From an uncultured Eubacteriales bacterium (GTDB taxonomy: Bacteria > Bacillota > Clostridia > Lachnospirales > Lachnospiraceae): DNA of 38,706 bases. A program made the translations under genes and the position numbers. The stretch is from assembly GCA_949292785.1 (NCBI GenBank), contig CASFBK010000021.1, forward strand, positions 1 through 38,706, given 5' to 3'. Positions within the stretch are counted from its first letter, which is position 1; each line of letters opens with the position of its first letter. The notes under the pieces were generated by a model that was given only the letters and a program-made list of their open reading frames with translations, had not been told where the DNA came from and ran no database searches. This document shows positions 9,088-17,827 of the stretch, piece after piece.

Positions 9088-9120
9088 CAATGGAAAACAT
9101 GCTCCACAGGTTTTCTATTG
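9088..9120. other. Inverted repeat in the spoIIP leader
   Basis: Arms CAATGGAAAAC (9088-9098) and GTTTTCTATTG (9110-9120) pair over 11 bases with one G-T pair and an 11-base loop, just upstream of the spoIIP ribosome site. The right half plus the following bases (9111-9130) matches 10608-10627, after rpsT, at 19 of 20 positions, and that copy also lies in a hairpin. Confidence 0.5.
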
Positions 9121-9156
9121 TCATGAATAATTAAGTATATGCCTGTACTATTTTTT

Positions 9157-10107
9157 TTATGCAAGTGCAATATTAAGTCCTTCTGAAATGGTGAAACTTA
9201 ACTGCTTTACTGACTCGTCTATATCCTTCGGAGTCACAAACATTGTATTCAGCTGGGGAGATAATAATTCCCGTATCAATTCATATTTTTCCATGGCATT
9301 AAGTGCATTTAATCCTGTACTTAAGGACTGCAGATGCACATTTTCTTCCATCGCCTGAATCAGATTCTGCATAGTATCTCCAACAATGGTCGCAGCATCT
9401 ACTACCGTTGGAACACCAATGGCAATCACCGGGATTCCTATCGTATCTTTTGACAGACCGTGTCTATGATTCCCGACTCCCGACCCCGGATTGATACCGG
9501 TATCTGTAATCTGTATGGTCCGGCTTAATCGTTTGGTACTGCGGGCAGCCAATGCATCGATTGCAATCATAACATCCGGCTTGGTCTCCTCTACAATTCC
9601 TCTTATGATTTCCTGACTTTCCATTCCTGTTTGTGCCATAACACCGGGCACAATACCGCTGACAGAGGCTACCTCTTCTTCCCCGAATGCATATTTTCCA
9701 AATTCCTTCAAAACATGCCGGGTAATCATCATATTATCCACTACCCTTGGTCCTAATGCATCCGGTGTTACCTCACGATTTCCAAGCCCTGCCACCAGAA
9801 CGGAAATCTTTTCTTCTGATTTTGGCAGCAGTCTTTGTATGATTTTTGCTAATTCTATGGATATCTGCTGATGATATTCTTCATCCTGACCATCCATATT
9901 TGGTGCTTCCATGGTAATATAATTTCCCTTAGGCCTGCCCATTGCTTTCGCTCCATTCTCCGTTTCAATTACCATGGTAGTAATTTTAATATCTGTTTCT
10001 CCCAAATATTCTTCCTCAACTTTTACCCCTTTGATTTCTACATTATCCTCTTCAAACTTTTCGCGTGTCTCTAATGCCAAATCTGTCCGTACCTGAAACT
10101 GTTCCAT
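9157..10107 (-). CDS. gpr: Germination protease GPR (SASP-cleaving)
   Basis: A 316-residue spore protease that degrades small acid-soluble spore proteins on germination. It is made as a zymogen in the forespore. Seen: N-terminal VRTDLALE resembling the SASP-like site at which the propeptide is removed, VLVAGLGNREVTPDALGPRV and MIAIDALAARS carrying conserved Asp residues, and GVGNHRHGLS. Start at 10107 (GGAGGG 7 bases before ATG); an upstream ATG at 10158 has no site. Divergent from rpsT and followed by spoIIP, the Bacillus order. Proof of a confirmed spore former depends on the rest of the genome. Confidence 0.95.
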   Translation of the reverse strand: MEQFQVRTDLALETREKFEEDNVEIKGVKVEEEYLGETDIKITTMVIETENGAKAMGRPKGNYITMEAPNMDGQDEEYHQQISIELAKIIQRLLPKSEEKISVLVAGLGNREVTPDALGPRVVDNMMITRHVLKEFGKYAFGEEEVASVSGIVPGVMAQTGMESQEIIRGIVEETKPDVMIAIDALAARSTKRLSRTIQITDTGINPGSGVGNHRHGLSKDTIGIPVIAIGVPTVVDAATIVGDTMQNLIQAMEENVHLQSLSTGLNALNAMEKYELIRELLSPQLNTMFVTPKDIDESVKQLSFTISEGLNIALA

Positions 10108-10176
10108 AATATTCCCTCCGTTGTTGCGGTATATACTTTTTATCCATATTTTTTGCAAAAAAACCCAAAATATGTA

Positions 10177-10205
10177 TTGACAGATAGAAATTTTCGGGCT
10201 AAACT
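10177..10205 (+). promoter_or_regulatory. Promoter of rpsT
   Basis: -35 TTGACA (10177-10182), 17-base spacer, -10 TAAACT (10200-10205). The leader to the start codon is then about 90 bases, long enough for translational self-control as known for S20 in enterobacteria. Confidence 0.7.
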
Positions 10206-10303
10206 ATATGAGTATGTTTACATTAGAACGTCCGTGTCCGGCTTTAATGAAACAATATAAGGAATAATCAAGAAAATCAATTTTAATATTGGAGGTGTAC
10301 GGA

Positions 10304-10567
10304 TTGGCTAACATTAAATCAGCAAAGAAGAGAATCTTAGTAACTGAGACAAGAGCAGCTCGCAATAAGTCTATCAAATCTGCTGTTAAGACTTCTATCA
10401 AGAAGGTAGAAGCTGCTATTACAGCTAATGATAAGGAAGCTGCACAGGCAGCATTATTAGCTGCTACTTCTGAAATCAGCAAGGCTGCTTCTAAGGGTGT
10501 ATATCATAAGAACACCGCAGCTAGAAAGGTTTCCCGTTTAACCAAAGCTGTTAATAAAATTGCTTAG
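10304..10567 (+). CDS. rpsT: 30S ribosomal protein S20
   Basis: An 87-residue S20, which binds 16S rRNA early in small-subunit assembly. The sequence begins ANIKSAKKRI after the initiator and is Lys/Ala-rich helical throughout, as expected. The start codon is TTG at 10304, with GGAGGTG 6 bases upstream; no ATG is in a suitable place, and the TTG at 10289 overlaps the ribosome site. A UUG start is also used for rpsT in E. coli, where it takes part in autoregulation. The only plus-strand gene in the first 25 kb; its place beside gpr and holA matches Bacillus. Confidence 0.96.
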   Translation: MANIKSAKKRILVTETRAARNKSIKSAVKTSIKKVEAAITANDKEAAQAALLAATSEISKAASKGVYHKNTAARKVSRLTKAVNKIA

Positions 10568-10583
10568 TTATTAGTATAAATAT

Positions 10584-10618
10584 ACAATAGAAGGCACCCT
10601 TCGCGAGTTTTCTATTGT
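10584..10618. other. Inverted repeat downstream of rpsT
   Basis: ACAATAGAA (10584-10592) and TTCTATTGT (10610-10618) are exact reverse complements with a 17-base loop. It is not followed by a T run; the real terminator comes next. It shares its arm sequence with the hairpin in the spoIIP leader. Confidence 0.5.
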
Positions 10619-10628
10619 CATAAATAAA

Positions 10629-10664
10629 AAGAACGCCGATACCGTCATGTCGGCGTTCTTTTTT
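10629..10664. terminator. Bidirectional terminator between rpsT and DUF1015 gene
   Basis: AAGAACGCCGA (10629-10639) pairs perfectly with TCGGCGTTCTT (10650-10660). A T run follows on the plus strand and TTTTTATTTA on the minus strand, so it can end both convergent transcripts. Confidence 0.9.
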
Positions 10665-10676
10665 AATTTCTCAAAT

Positions 10677-11915
10677 CTAGTCTAATTCATGAATGAAAAG
10701 TCCACTTCGTAGCTTTGGTTCAAACCAGGTAGATTTCGGCGGCATTAAAAGACCTGCATCCGCTACGGCAAACAACTCTTCTATGGAGGTCGGGTACATA
10801 GCAAAGGCTACTGCGCAGTCCAACTTACACCGCCGCTCCAGCTCACCTATTCCACGGATTCCTCCCACAAAATCAATTCGTTTCTCTGTTTTTGGGTCTA
10901 GTATTCCAAGTATAGGTGCCAACAACTTATTCTGTAACACCGAAACGTCCAGACTTTCTACCGGGTCATCCGGTATGTCCTCCGGCTTCATGTGACAGCA
11001 ATACCAGTTTTCTCCCAGATACATGGAAAAACGTCCCTTTGCTTTCGGTTCCTTTTCCTCCTCTTCTATCTGACTTACTTCAAAAATCTCTGACACTCTT
11101 TTGAAAAACTCTTCTTCCGTCATCCCGTTTAAGTCCTTCACCACGCGATTATACGCCATAATCATCAGCTGTTCATCCGGAAAAAGTACGGACAGAAAAT
11201 AATTAAATTCCTCTGCTCCGTCATAGTTTGGTCGCTCTTTTCTGCGCTTTAATCCTACTTTCACCGCCGAAGCTGCCCGATGGTGCCCGTCTGCGATATA
11301 GATTTCACCGATTCCTGCAAACGTATTCTCTATAGCAGTCATCTGATTTTCACTTGAAACCACCCATACTCTGTGGCGAATATTATCATCCGCCACAAAG
11401 TCATAGACTGCTTCTGTCTGTTTTACCTCTTCTACAATCTGATTAATCACTGCGTTGGAACGATATGCTAGAAAAATAGGTCCGGTCTGGGCATTGCAGA
11501 TGTCCACATGGTTAATACGGTCTATCTCTTTCTCTGCTCTGGTATTCTCGTGCTTTTTTATCACACCGCTCTCATAATCATCAATCGATGCACAAGCGGT
11601 AATTCCTGTTTGTACTCTCCCATTCATGGTAAGCTCATAGATATAGTAGCAAGGTTTGTCTTCCTTTAAAAAGGAACCGTCTCGTACCATTTCCCACAGG
11701 GTATCATGCGCCTTTTGATATACTTCCCGGTCATACATATCGACGGAATCCTCCAACTGGGTTTCCGCACGGTCAATTTTTAAAAAGGACTGGGGATTCT
11801 CTGCCACTATTTTCTTTGCTTCTTCCCTGTCGTATACATCATACGGCAAAGCCGCTATTTTTTCTGCCTTTTCCCTGTGTGGTCTGATTGCTGCAAAAGG
11901 TTTTACCACTGCCAT
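10677..11915 (-). CDS. DUF1015 family protein (SerK/SbnI-like, ParB superfamily)
   Basis: A 412-residue DUF1015 protein. Seen: MAVVKPFAAIRPH at the start, KKHENTRAEKEIDRI in the middle and IADGHHRAASA, the ParB/sulfiredoxin-fold nucleotide-binding motif. Known relatives include ADP-dependent free serine kinases (SerK of Thermococcus, SbnI of Staphylococcus), so a small-molecule kinase is a reasonable guess, but substrate and function are not shown here. Last gene of the comEC-holA unit: its ATG has GGAGG and lies 12 bases after the holA stop. Ends at the shared bidirectional terminator. Confidence 0.85.
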   Translation of the reverse strand: MAVVKPFAAIRPHREKAEKIAALPYDVYDREEAKKIVAENPQSFLKIDRAETQLEDSVDMYDREVYQKAHDTLWEMVRDGSFLKEDKPCYYIYELTMNGRVQTGITACASIDDYESGVIKKHENTRAEKEIDRINHVDICNAQTGPIFLAYRSNAVINQIVEEVKQTEAVYDFVADDNIRHRVWVVSSENQMTAIENTFAGIGEIYIADGHHRAASAVKVGLKRRKERPNYDGAEEFNYFLSVLFPDEQLMIMAYNRVVKDLNGMTEEEFFKRVSEIFEVSQIEEEEKEPKAKGRFSMYLGENWYCCHMKPEDIPDDPVESLDVSVLQNKLLAPILGILDPKTEKRIDFVGGIRGIGELERRCKLDCAVAFAMYPTSIEELFAVADAGLLMPPKSTWFEPKLRSGLFIHELD

Positions 11916-11927
11916 GTTCCCATCCTC

Positions 11928-12908
11928 CTACTTTGCACTGTATTTTACAATTAATAATTCTACCGACATTCTGTCATTCATATTTCCGGTCTTTACATCT
12001 TCTTCTGCCTGAACACAGTCGGCTACTGCTTCTCTTAGCTGCTCTTTAGAAAAGCTTCTCGCCTGTGCCTGGTTCCTTCGTACCGTAAATTCCGGAATTC
12101 CAGCCTTGGACGCGATAAACTTGTTGTCATATCCATGACCGCTTAATTCCTTCACCTGAAACAAAATCTGGAACTGTCTGGCAATCAGGAATAAAATCCG
12201 CATAGGCGGCTCTTTTAACGCCAGTAAGTCGTAATACAAATCCAACGCCTGCTTCTGTTTCTTCTCTGCTATGGCATTTACCATATCAAAAATCTTTCCC
12301 GTTGTCTGAGTGACGCAGACTGCCTCCACATCTTCCTCTGTAATGACTTCCCGGTCCATGGTATAACAAAATAACTTTTCCAGCTCCCGGTCAATGTTTT
12401 CCATATCATTTCCCGTTTTCGTCAGGAAAAGCTGCAACACCGGCTGGGTAATCTTTTTATTTTCCCGCTTTAATCTTCCCAAGAGCCACTGTGTCAGAAT
12501 GCTTTCTGTCTGCCTTGGAAATTCTACAATTCTTCCGGCATCCTTTACCGCCTTATACATCTTATTTCGTTTATCTACCTCTTCCTCCACAAAAACAAAG
12601 CAGGTAGTGTCCGAAATCTCTTTCATATAAGCTGCCAGCTCATCATTGGCGCTTTTAAATACGCCGCTGTTTTCTAACATAATTAATCTGCGGTCTGCAA
12701 AAAAAGGCATCGTCTCTGCCAAATCAATAATCTCTCCCGGATTGATATCCTTTCCCTCGTAAAATGCCGCGTTCATGGTGTCATCCGGGTTAGACAATGC
12801 CTGTTTTAATTTATTTTTATACTGTTTTTTGAGATAGGCTTCTTCTCCATACAACAGATACACTTTCTGATAGGTTCCGTTTTTGATGTCTTCATCTATG
12901 CTTTTCAT
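11928..12908 (-). CDS. holA: DNA polymerase III subunit delta
   Basis: A 326-residue clamp-loader delta subunit, which opens the sliding clamp. Seen: N-terminal VYLLYGEEAYLKKQYKNK, PFFADRRLIMLENSG and the C-terminal KTGNMNDRMSVELLIVK. Start at 12908 (GGAGG 7 bases upstream) rather than the longer frame to 13001, which would overlap comEC. The adjacent comEC and rpsT match the Bacillus yqeN context. A tiny ORF (12908-12923 region) ending in the ATGA at this start and an internal promoter lie directly upstream. Confidence 0.93.
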   Translation of the reverse strand: MKSIDEDIKNGTYQKVYLLYGEEAYLKKQYKNKLKQALSNPDDTMNAAFYEGKDINPGEIIDLAETMPFFADRRLIMLENSGVFKSANDELAAYMKEISDTTCFVFVEEEVDKRNKMYKAVKDAGRIVEFPRQTESILTQWLLGRLKRENKKITQPVLQLFLTKTGNDMENIDRELEKLFCYTMDREVITEEDVEAVCVTQTTGKIFDMVNAIAEKKQKQALDLYYDLLALKEPPMRILFLIARQFQILFQVKELSGHGYDNKFIASKAGIPEFTVRRNQAQARSFSKEQLREAVADCVQAEEDVKTGNMNDRMSVELLIVKYSAK

Positions 12909-12940
12909 GAAAAGTCCTCCATATTTGCAACCTCCTTTAT

Positions 12941-12970
12941 AGTATAATATGATACCACTTCGACTGTCAA
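12941..12970 (-). promoter_or_regulatory. Internal promoter for holA-DUF1015
   Basis: Minus strand: -35 TTGACA (12965-12970, overlapping the comEC stop codon), 18-base spacer, -10 TATACT (12941-12946). It would let holA be expressed apart from the competence genes. Confidence 0.6.
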
Positions 12971-15321
12971 TTTTGAAATTTCCACAGGAACGTCCTGTCA
13001 TTTTCTCTCCATATCTTAATCTGACCGTTTTCCATGGTGTAGAAGATTCTCGTTCCTGCTTCCTCCATCCTTGTCACCGCATCTTTACCGGGATGCCCAT
13101 AGGAGTTATGTTCTCCACAGGAAACCACCGTAATTTCCGGGGAAACAGCCTCTAAAAACTCCAGACTGTTAGAGGAATTAGAGCCATGGTGGGCAGCTTT
13201 ATAATAAGTAATTCCTTTTTCCATATAATTTTGAAATTGTCCGTCTCTTACCAGTTCCTTCTCCTGTTCTTCTCCTATATCCCCTGAAAATACTCCTGTC
13301 ATTCCATTTAATTCTGCCAACAGAACCATAGAAGACTGGTTCCGGTCAATTCCCGCTTCCCGGGGATAAAGAACGGTAAAACGCATTTCATCCAGCGTAA
13401 TGCTCTCTCCTACTTTTAAGTAATAAATATGACTGCCACTGCGCTCTGCCAGCTGTACCAGCACTTCCCAGGCCTCATCTCTTACGATTCCATCTGCAAA
13501 CACAATATTTCTTACCGGATAGCCCGACTCTAATGCTTCCTGCAATCCGTTGACATGGTCTGCGTCTGCATGGGATACGAACCACAGGGAAATTTCTTTC
13601 ATTCCACGGCACTTTAAAAAAGGAAGAATGCGGTAAGTCCCTACCTTTCCCACATCTGTACTTCCGCCATCCAAAAACACTCCATTTCCCTGCTCTGACT
13701 GAAAAAAGATACCGTCTCCCTGTCCCACATCCAAAAAGTCCACCTCTGTCCTTTTTGCAACATTTCCGCAACACAGCATTACTACCAGAACAGTCCATGC
13801 CAGAAGATACCTTTTCTTTCCCATTCGATGAATCACATACAACAGTATTACCAGCAATAGGTAATACCATATGATTTTTTCTATCGAAGGTTTTCCGGTA
13901 ATGATACTACTCCCCGGCAATCCCACAAAAAACCGGCAAATCCATTCACAGCCTGCCAATATCCATGCAGGAAGCTTCAACACGAACGCTGTTATTCTCA
14001 TTTGAAATAAACCTGCCATTCCACCGGCTGCCCCAAGGAAAAGCAAAATTCCCATAAATGGCAAAACACAGCCATTTGTCAAAACACTGTAAGCAGGCAT
14101 TTCGTAATAAAAAAACAAAGATACCGGAAGTGTTGCCATTTGAATACAAAGACTCGTGTATACTGTATTCACAACTTTTTCTACCCACTTCTCTTTTACT
14201 GTATGTTTCTTTTCCTCCCTCTCTTTTGCCTTCTCTGTCTGTTTGACAACTCTGGTTATAACAACTGCCCCCAATACGGCGGTATAAGAAAATAAAAATC
14301 CGGCATACCACAGGGCAAACGGATTGTCCCAAAGCTGCAGCATGGCGCTGACGCTCAACGCAGTTACCGTATCATAGGTATATCCCAATGTTCCTGCTGT
14401 CATCATCAGAAAAAACATAACAACTGCGCGGGTGGTAGATAATTCCATTCCCGTCAACATACCAAAACTATACACTACTCCCGCCGACAATGCAGACGCT
14501 GCCGGCAAAGGACAATACATGCGCCGTAAAAGCCGGTATAGCCCCATGCCAAAAATAGACACATGAAGCCCGGAAACCGCCAACACATGGGAAATCCCTG
14601 CTTTCTGATACAATGCCTTTACGTCCCGGTCTGCCAGATTTTTACTTCCTAATGTCATATTTGCCATAATTCCGGCTGTCCGCTCTGGCATATACTCCTG
14701 AAATACCTGTTCCATTTGTCCGCGTATTCCTAAGAGCCATGTCTTATACTTCTGTTTCGTTTCCTTAAGAAGCTGCTCCTGATATGCTGTCATACGCAGC
14801 CCTATTTTCTTACTGTAATAATATTGTTCTTCATTGAAATTTCCCTCGTTTCTGGGAAGTTGAAATGCTTCATACGTTCCAGCTGCCTGAATGCAGTTTC
14901 CGATTTCGTATGAATCTGTTGAACTGTATACCTGAATTCTTTCACAAGGATACCATTGGTCTCCTGTTAAAATTCCGGCATCTTTTAGATAATAAATGAA
15001 TTGCTCCTGATTTTGTTCCTTCCAGTATATCTCTCCCTGTACCTGTATGTTTTCCTGATGCTTTGCATACTGGCTGACCTTTTGGAACGCCTCCTGCTGT
15101 TCCTGATAACGATATACACCTCCAAAGAAAAGCACCATGCACAGCAGCATATGAAATACCCCTACGGGAACTGCTCTTTTTCCATGCTTTCTTTTCAACC
15201 AAAAAACTCTTAGCAGGAGAAAGCAAAGCAGGGACAAACCAATCCAGATATCAGGCTCCCTGCCATAGACAAGCCCGACAGCAAAAGAAACTGTCAGGCA
15301 GCAAACTGTTCTGTTAATCAC
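12967..15321 (-). CDS. comEC: ComEC/Rec2 DNA uptake channel with metallo-beta-lactamase domain
   Basis: A 784-residue membrane protein that forms the channel for single-stranded DNA during transformation. Order: N-terminal membrane segments, DUF4131-like extracellular part, the Competence domain with HVLAVSGLHVSIFGMGLYRL and many helices, then a C-terminal metallo-beta-lactamase domain with FLDVGQGDGIFF, HADADHVNG and AAHHGSNSSNS. I prefer the GTG at 15321, with AAGGAGG 5 bases upstream, giving an 8-base overlap with the GerMN gene; ATGs at 15327 and 15372 are in frame but badly placed or without a site. Intact, so transformation is possible if the pilus genes exist elsewhere. Confidence 0.93.
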   Translation of the reverse strand: MINRTVCCLTVSFAVGLVYGREPDIWIGLSLLCFLLLRVFWLKRKHGKRAVPVGVFHMLLCMVLFFGGVYRYQEQQEAFQKVSQYAKHQENIQVQGEIYWKEQNQEQFIYYLKDAGILTGDQWYPCERIQVYSSTDSYEIGNCIQAAGTYEAFQLPRNEGNFNEEQYYYSKKIGLRMTAYQEQLLKETKQKYKTWLLGIRGQMEQVFQEYMPERTAGIMANMTLGSKNLADRDVKALYQKAGISHVLAVSGLHVSIFGMGLYRLLRRMYCPLPAASALSAGVVYSFGMLTGMELSTTRAVVMFFLMMTAGTLGYTYDTVTALSVSAMLQLWDNPFALWYAGFLFSYTAVLGAVVITRVVKQTEKAKEREEKKHTVKEKWVEKVVNTVYTSLCIQMATLPVSLFFYYEMPAYSVLTNGCVLPFMGILLFLGAAGGMAGLFQMRITAFVLKLPAWILAGCEWICRFFVGLPGSSIITGKPSIEKIIWYYLLLVILLYVIHRMGKKRYLLAWTVLVVMLCCGNVAKRTEVDFLDVGQGDGIFFQSEQGNGVFLDGGSTDVGKVGTYRILPFLKCRGMKEISLWFVSHADADHVNGLQEALESGYPVRNIVFADGIVRDEAWEVLVQLAERSGSHIYYLKVGESITLDEMRFTVLYPREAGIDRNQSSMVLLAELNGMTGVFSGDIGEEQEKELVRDGQFQNYMEKGITYYKAAHHGSNSSNSLEFLEAVSPEITVVSCGEHNSYGHPGKDAVTRMEEAGTRIFYTMENGQIKIWRENDRTFLWKFQN

Positions 15322-16288
15322 CCGCATCCTCCTTATTTTCTTCCTTCTGCTCCTCCTCTGCCTGAGCGCCATTGTCCAGATAATCTAAATTCCGGTCATA
15401 CATGACACTCAGGTCATAGCTCTCTCTGTATATCTTATTACTGTCTCCGTTTACAGAAATCTGCACTTTATTGACATTTGGCAGTTCCACCAGTGAATCC
15501 ACAATAGAATATATGACTATCGGTTCTGCTATTTCGTAATTCTGATTTAGAAATCCCTCATCCAGATTCACAAAACATACACCATCCAGCACAGAAACAT
15601 TTACCAGTTTGGTTCCCTGAGGAATTGCGGCGCGGAGCCCATCTTCATCCGGTCCCTTTAACAGCTGCTCCATCACAAGCTTTTCCATGGAAATATTACT
15701 GCTATAGTGTACCTCCCGCACCTCGGGTACCAGTTTCGTTCCGTTCTCATTGGAAAAATACAAGGTAATCTCCGAGCTCATAATCGCATTAATCTGCTCT
15801 CCCGGATTTTCCACAAAGCTTTCCGCAGTCATAAGCCCTACCGGGTTTCCGTTATTATCTATCAACGGCGAATCTCCTACATAAAAGGAAATACAGTCCA
15901 CACCTTCTAACTGGGTCAAAGTCCTTACTATGGCAGCACGGCTCAGCACTTCCACAATATTATCCAGTTCGCCGTAATCATTGTTAAAATAAAGATACAG
16001 TTGGGCATTTTCCAATTTCCATTCATTGATATGTACGTCTTCCGGTAGAACCTTCTGATAATCGGGACTATCTGTATCCTTTGTAAGAGCCTCTAACATC
16101 TCTTTTATCATATTTTCTGTGTCCGATGCCTTTGGCTCGAAGCCTACTGCTACATTCTTTGTTTTATCCTTATCTAAATAATAAATATAATACTCTGATA
16201 CCTCTTCTTTCTTTTCTCCACACCCCGCCAATGTTCCTAACAGAAGCAGGAGAACCAGCAGTATCAGTCCTGTTGTCTTTTTCTTCAT
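15314..16288 (-). CDS. GerMN-domain lipoprotein
   Basis: A 324-residue lipoprotein: signal peptide with lipobox LAGC (Cys23), then two repeated GerMN domains (about residues 35-170 and 180-295), seen as YLYFNNDYGELDNI / VCFVNLDEGFL and VLSRAAIVRTLTQLEG / PIVIYSIVDSLVELPNV. A charged tail ends the protein. GerM in Bacillus is needed for sporulation and germination; other GerMN lipoproteins sit beside two-component systems (LpqB-like). Here it follows a histidine kinase, so an outer-face partner of the sensor is plausible. GGAGG precedes the ATG. The 3' end overlaps comEC. Confidence 0.88.
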   Translation of the reverse strand: MKKKTTGLILLVLLLLLGTLAGCGEKKEEVSEYYIYYLDKDKTKNVAVGFEPKASDTENMIKEMLEALTKDTDSPDYQKVLPEDVHINEWKLENAQLYLYFNNDYGELDNIVEVLSRAAIVRTLTQLEGVDCISFYVGDSPLIDNNGNPVGLMTAESFVENPGEQINAIMSSEITLYFSNENGTKLVPEVREVHYSSNISMEKLVMEQLLKGPDEDGLRAAIPQGTKLVNVSVLDGVCFVNLDEGFLNQNYEIAEPIVIYSIVDSLVELPNVNKVQISVNGDSNKIYRESYDLSVMYDRNLDYLDNGAQAEEEQKEENKEDAGD

Positions 16289-16390
16289 GCTATCCTCCTA
16301 TCAAATATGCAACGGCACGCACCGCGCTGCGGCACATGCCAACTCGTCGGAACGCATTCCTATATGAAACTTTGTTTCATAGCGTTCCTC
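16289..16390 (-). other. GC-rich structured spacer with two tiny ORFs
   Basis: The 102 bases between the kinase and GerMN genes are much richer in G+C than their surroundings. On the minus strand, AGGAGG (16387-16392, overlapping the kinase stop) is spaced 6 bases from an ATG encoding MKQSFI (16360-16380), which lies inside a stem (TATGAAAC / GTTTCATA, with outer GAACGC / GCGTTC). A second frame, 16301-16357, could encode an 18-residue peptide starting MRSDELACAAARC and ends just before the GerMN ribosome site. Whether either is translated is unknown; a REP/MITE-like repeat is the other reading. Confidence 0.5.
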
Positions 16391-17809
16391 CTATGCAATA
16401 TAAGTCAGCGGAATACGAACCGTGAAAATGGTTCCTTCCCCCTCCTTACTATGTGCCTTAATTGCTCCCCGATGCATCAGCACGGCATTTCTCGTAATGG
16501 CAAGTCCAAGTCCGGTTCCACCAATTTCTCTGGAATGAGACTTGTCTACACGGTAAAAACGTTCGTAAATATGCTCTAAGGATTCCTCCGGGATTCCAAT
16601 ACCGGAATCTTCTACACGAATAAAGAAATATTTATGGTCTGCATTTATGGATACATGCACCCATCCCTCCGGCTTATTATACTTGATAGCATTCTCCACC
16701 AAATTAGTCAATGCCAGCGAAATCTTTACTTCGTCAATCTCTGCGCTGACCGGGCGGAAGCTCTCTAAAACCAGCTCTATATTCTGCTTCTCTGCAATGG
16801 GACGTAATCGCTTCATAATGGTTTCTAATAATTCATTTACATTTACTACAGAAATATTCAGACTTCCCGCAGACTTGTCCATTTTTACCAAAGACAATAA
16901 ATCATTGATAATCTTATTCTCACGTTCGATTTCTTCCGCAATATCTCCCATAAACTCCTTATACAACTCTGCCGGTACATCCTCCTGTCCAAGCAGGGAG
17001 TCTGCCAGTACCTTCATAGAGGTCAGCGGAGTCTTCAGCTCATGGGACACATTAGAAACAAACTCCTGTCTGGATTCATCAATCACACGCATTCTTCCTA
17101 ACATCTGATTAAATGCTTCCGAAATGGCTTCTGTTTCCGCATAATCGGAAATCATAAGCTGCTCTTCTCCATATCCTGTTTGAATCTCTTCTAACGAATG
17201 TGTCATTCGTCCAAATGGCTTCAACAAATGATTTGCCCAGAACAAAGCCACTGCCAGAATAATAATTCCGTTTGCAATTTCAATTACCAATGCATTATTC
17301 TTCAGATAATCATAATTCGTAAGAATACTATCTGTAGATACGCTTACCAGCATGATTCCCTGTACATCCTTAGTATCGGGATTCTTAAGTGGAATGGTCA
17401 TTTCAATATAACGATACTCTGCATCGTACTTTGAAATCTCCTCTCCCCGAAAGCTCTTTACCACTTCCTCCGAAATAATGGTCTTGCCGGTATCTAACCC
17501 ATAGGTATCCTTTACCACCTGAAAACTGCTGTTTATAATCAGCACTCTTCCATCATAAATATTAGAAAGCAGTTCTAACTGTGTGTTAATCACCTCAGAA
17601 GAAGTGTCCTGAATGTAATTGTATGTAATAATCTGATTTCCAAGCATTTTCGCCTGACTTAGAATATCAATACTTCGATTTGATACTGCCCGGCTTTCAT
17701 ATGTCTTTAATAAGCCTATCCGAAGTATCACATTCGGAAGTATTCCTACTACCACAAGAATCACAAACAGCCTGAACTTCAGGCTGTGTAAAAATTTCAT
17801 TTTTTTCAT
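16391..17809 (-). CDS. Sensor histidine kinase (PhoR/WalK type)
   Basis: A 472-residue membrane kinase. Two membrane segments (about 13-32 and 174-194) flank an extracytoplasmic sensor of roughly 140 residues; then HAMP (about 195-247), HisKA with phospho-accepting His256 in NVSHELKTPLTSMK, and a HATPase domain with NLVENAIKYN (N box), VEDSGIGIPEE (G1) and GGTGLGLAI (G2). It follows its response regulator by 18 bases. The signal is unknown. The position between comEA and the GerMN/comEC genes ties it to this operon, but does not prove that it controls competence. Confidence 0.93.
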   Translation of the reverse strand: MKKMKFLHSLKFRLFVILVVVGILPNVILRIGLLKTYESRAVSNRSIDILSQAKMLGNQIITYNYIQDTSSEVINTQLELLSNIYDGRVLIINSSFQVVKDTYGLDTGKTIISEEVVKSFRGEEISKYDAEYRYIEMTIPLKNPDTKDVQGIMLVSVSTDSILTNYDYLKNNALVIEIANGIIILAVALFWANHLLKPFGRMTHSLEEIQTGYGEEQLMISDYAETEAISEAFNQMLGRMRVIDESRQEFVSNVSHELKTPLTSMKVLADSLLGQEDVPAELYKEFMGDIAEEIERENKIINDLLSLVKMDKSAGSLNISVVNVNELLETIMKRLRPIAEKQNIELVLESFRPVSAEIDEVKISLALTNLVENAIKYNKPEGWVHVSINADHKYFFIRVEDSGIGIPEESLEHIYERFYRVDKSHSREIGGTGLGLAITRNAVLMHRGAIKAHSKEGEGTIFTVRIPLTYIA

Positions 17810-17827
17810 TTGATTACCCCTTATCTG

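Noticed and set aside
8789-9124. 111-codon minus-strand ORF overlapping spoIIP
   Set aside because: It is a shadow of the spoIIP 5' end and leader without family features.
10108-10200. Sigma-F/G promoter of gpr
   Set aside because: No convincing pair of -35/-10 motifs; only scattered partial matches.
13475-14332. Additional minus-strand ORFs inside comEC
   Set aside because: They are out-of-frame shadows with Cys/Arg-rich, non-protein-like composition.
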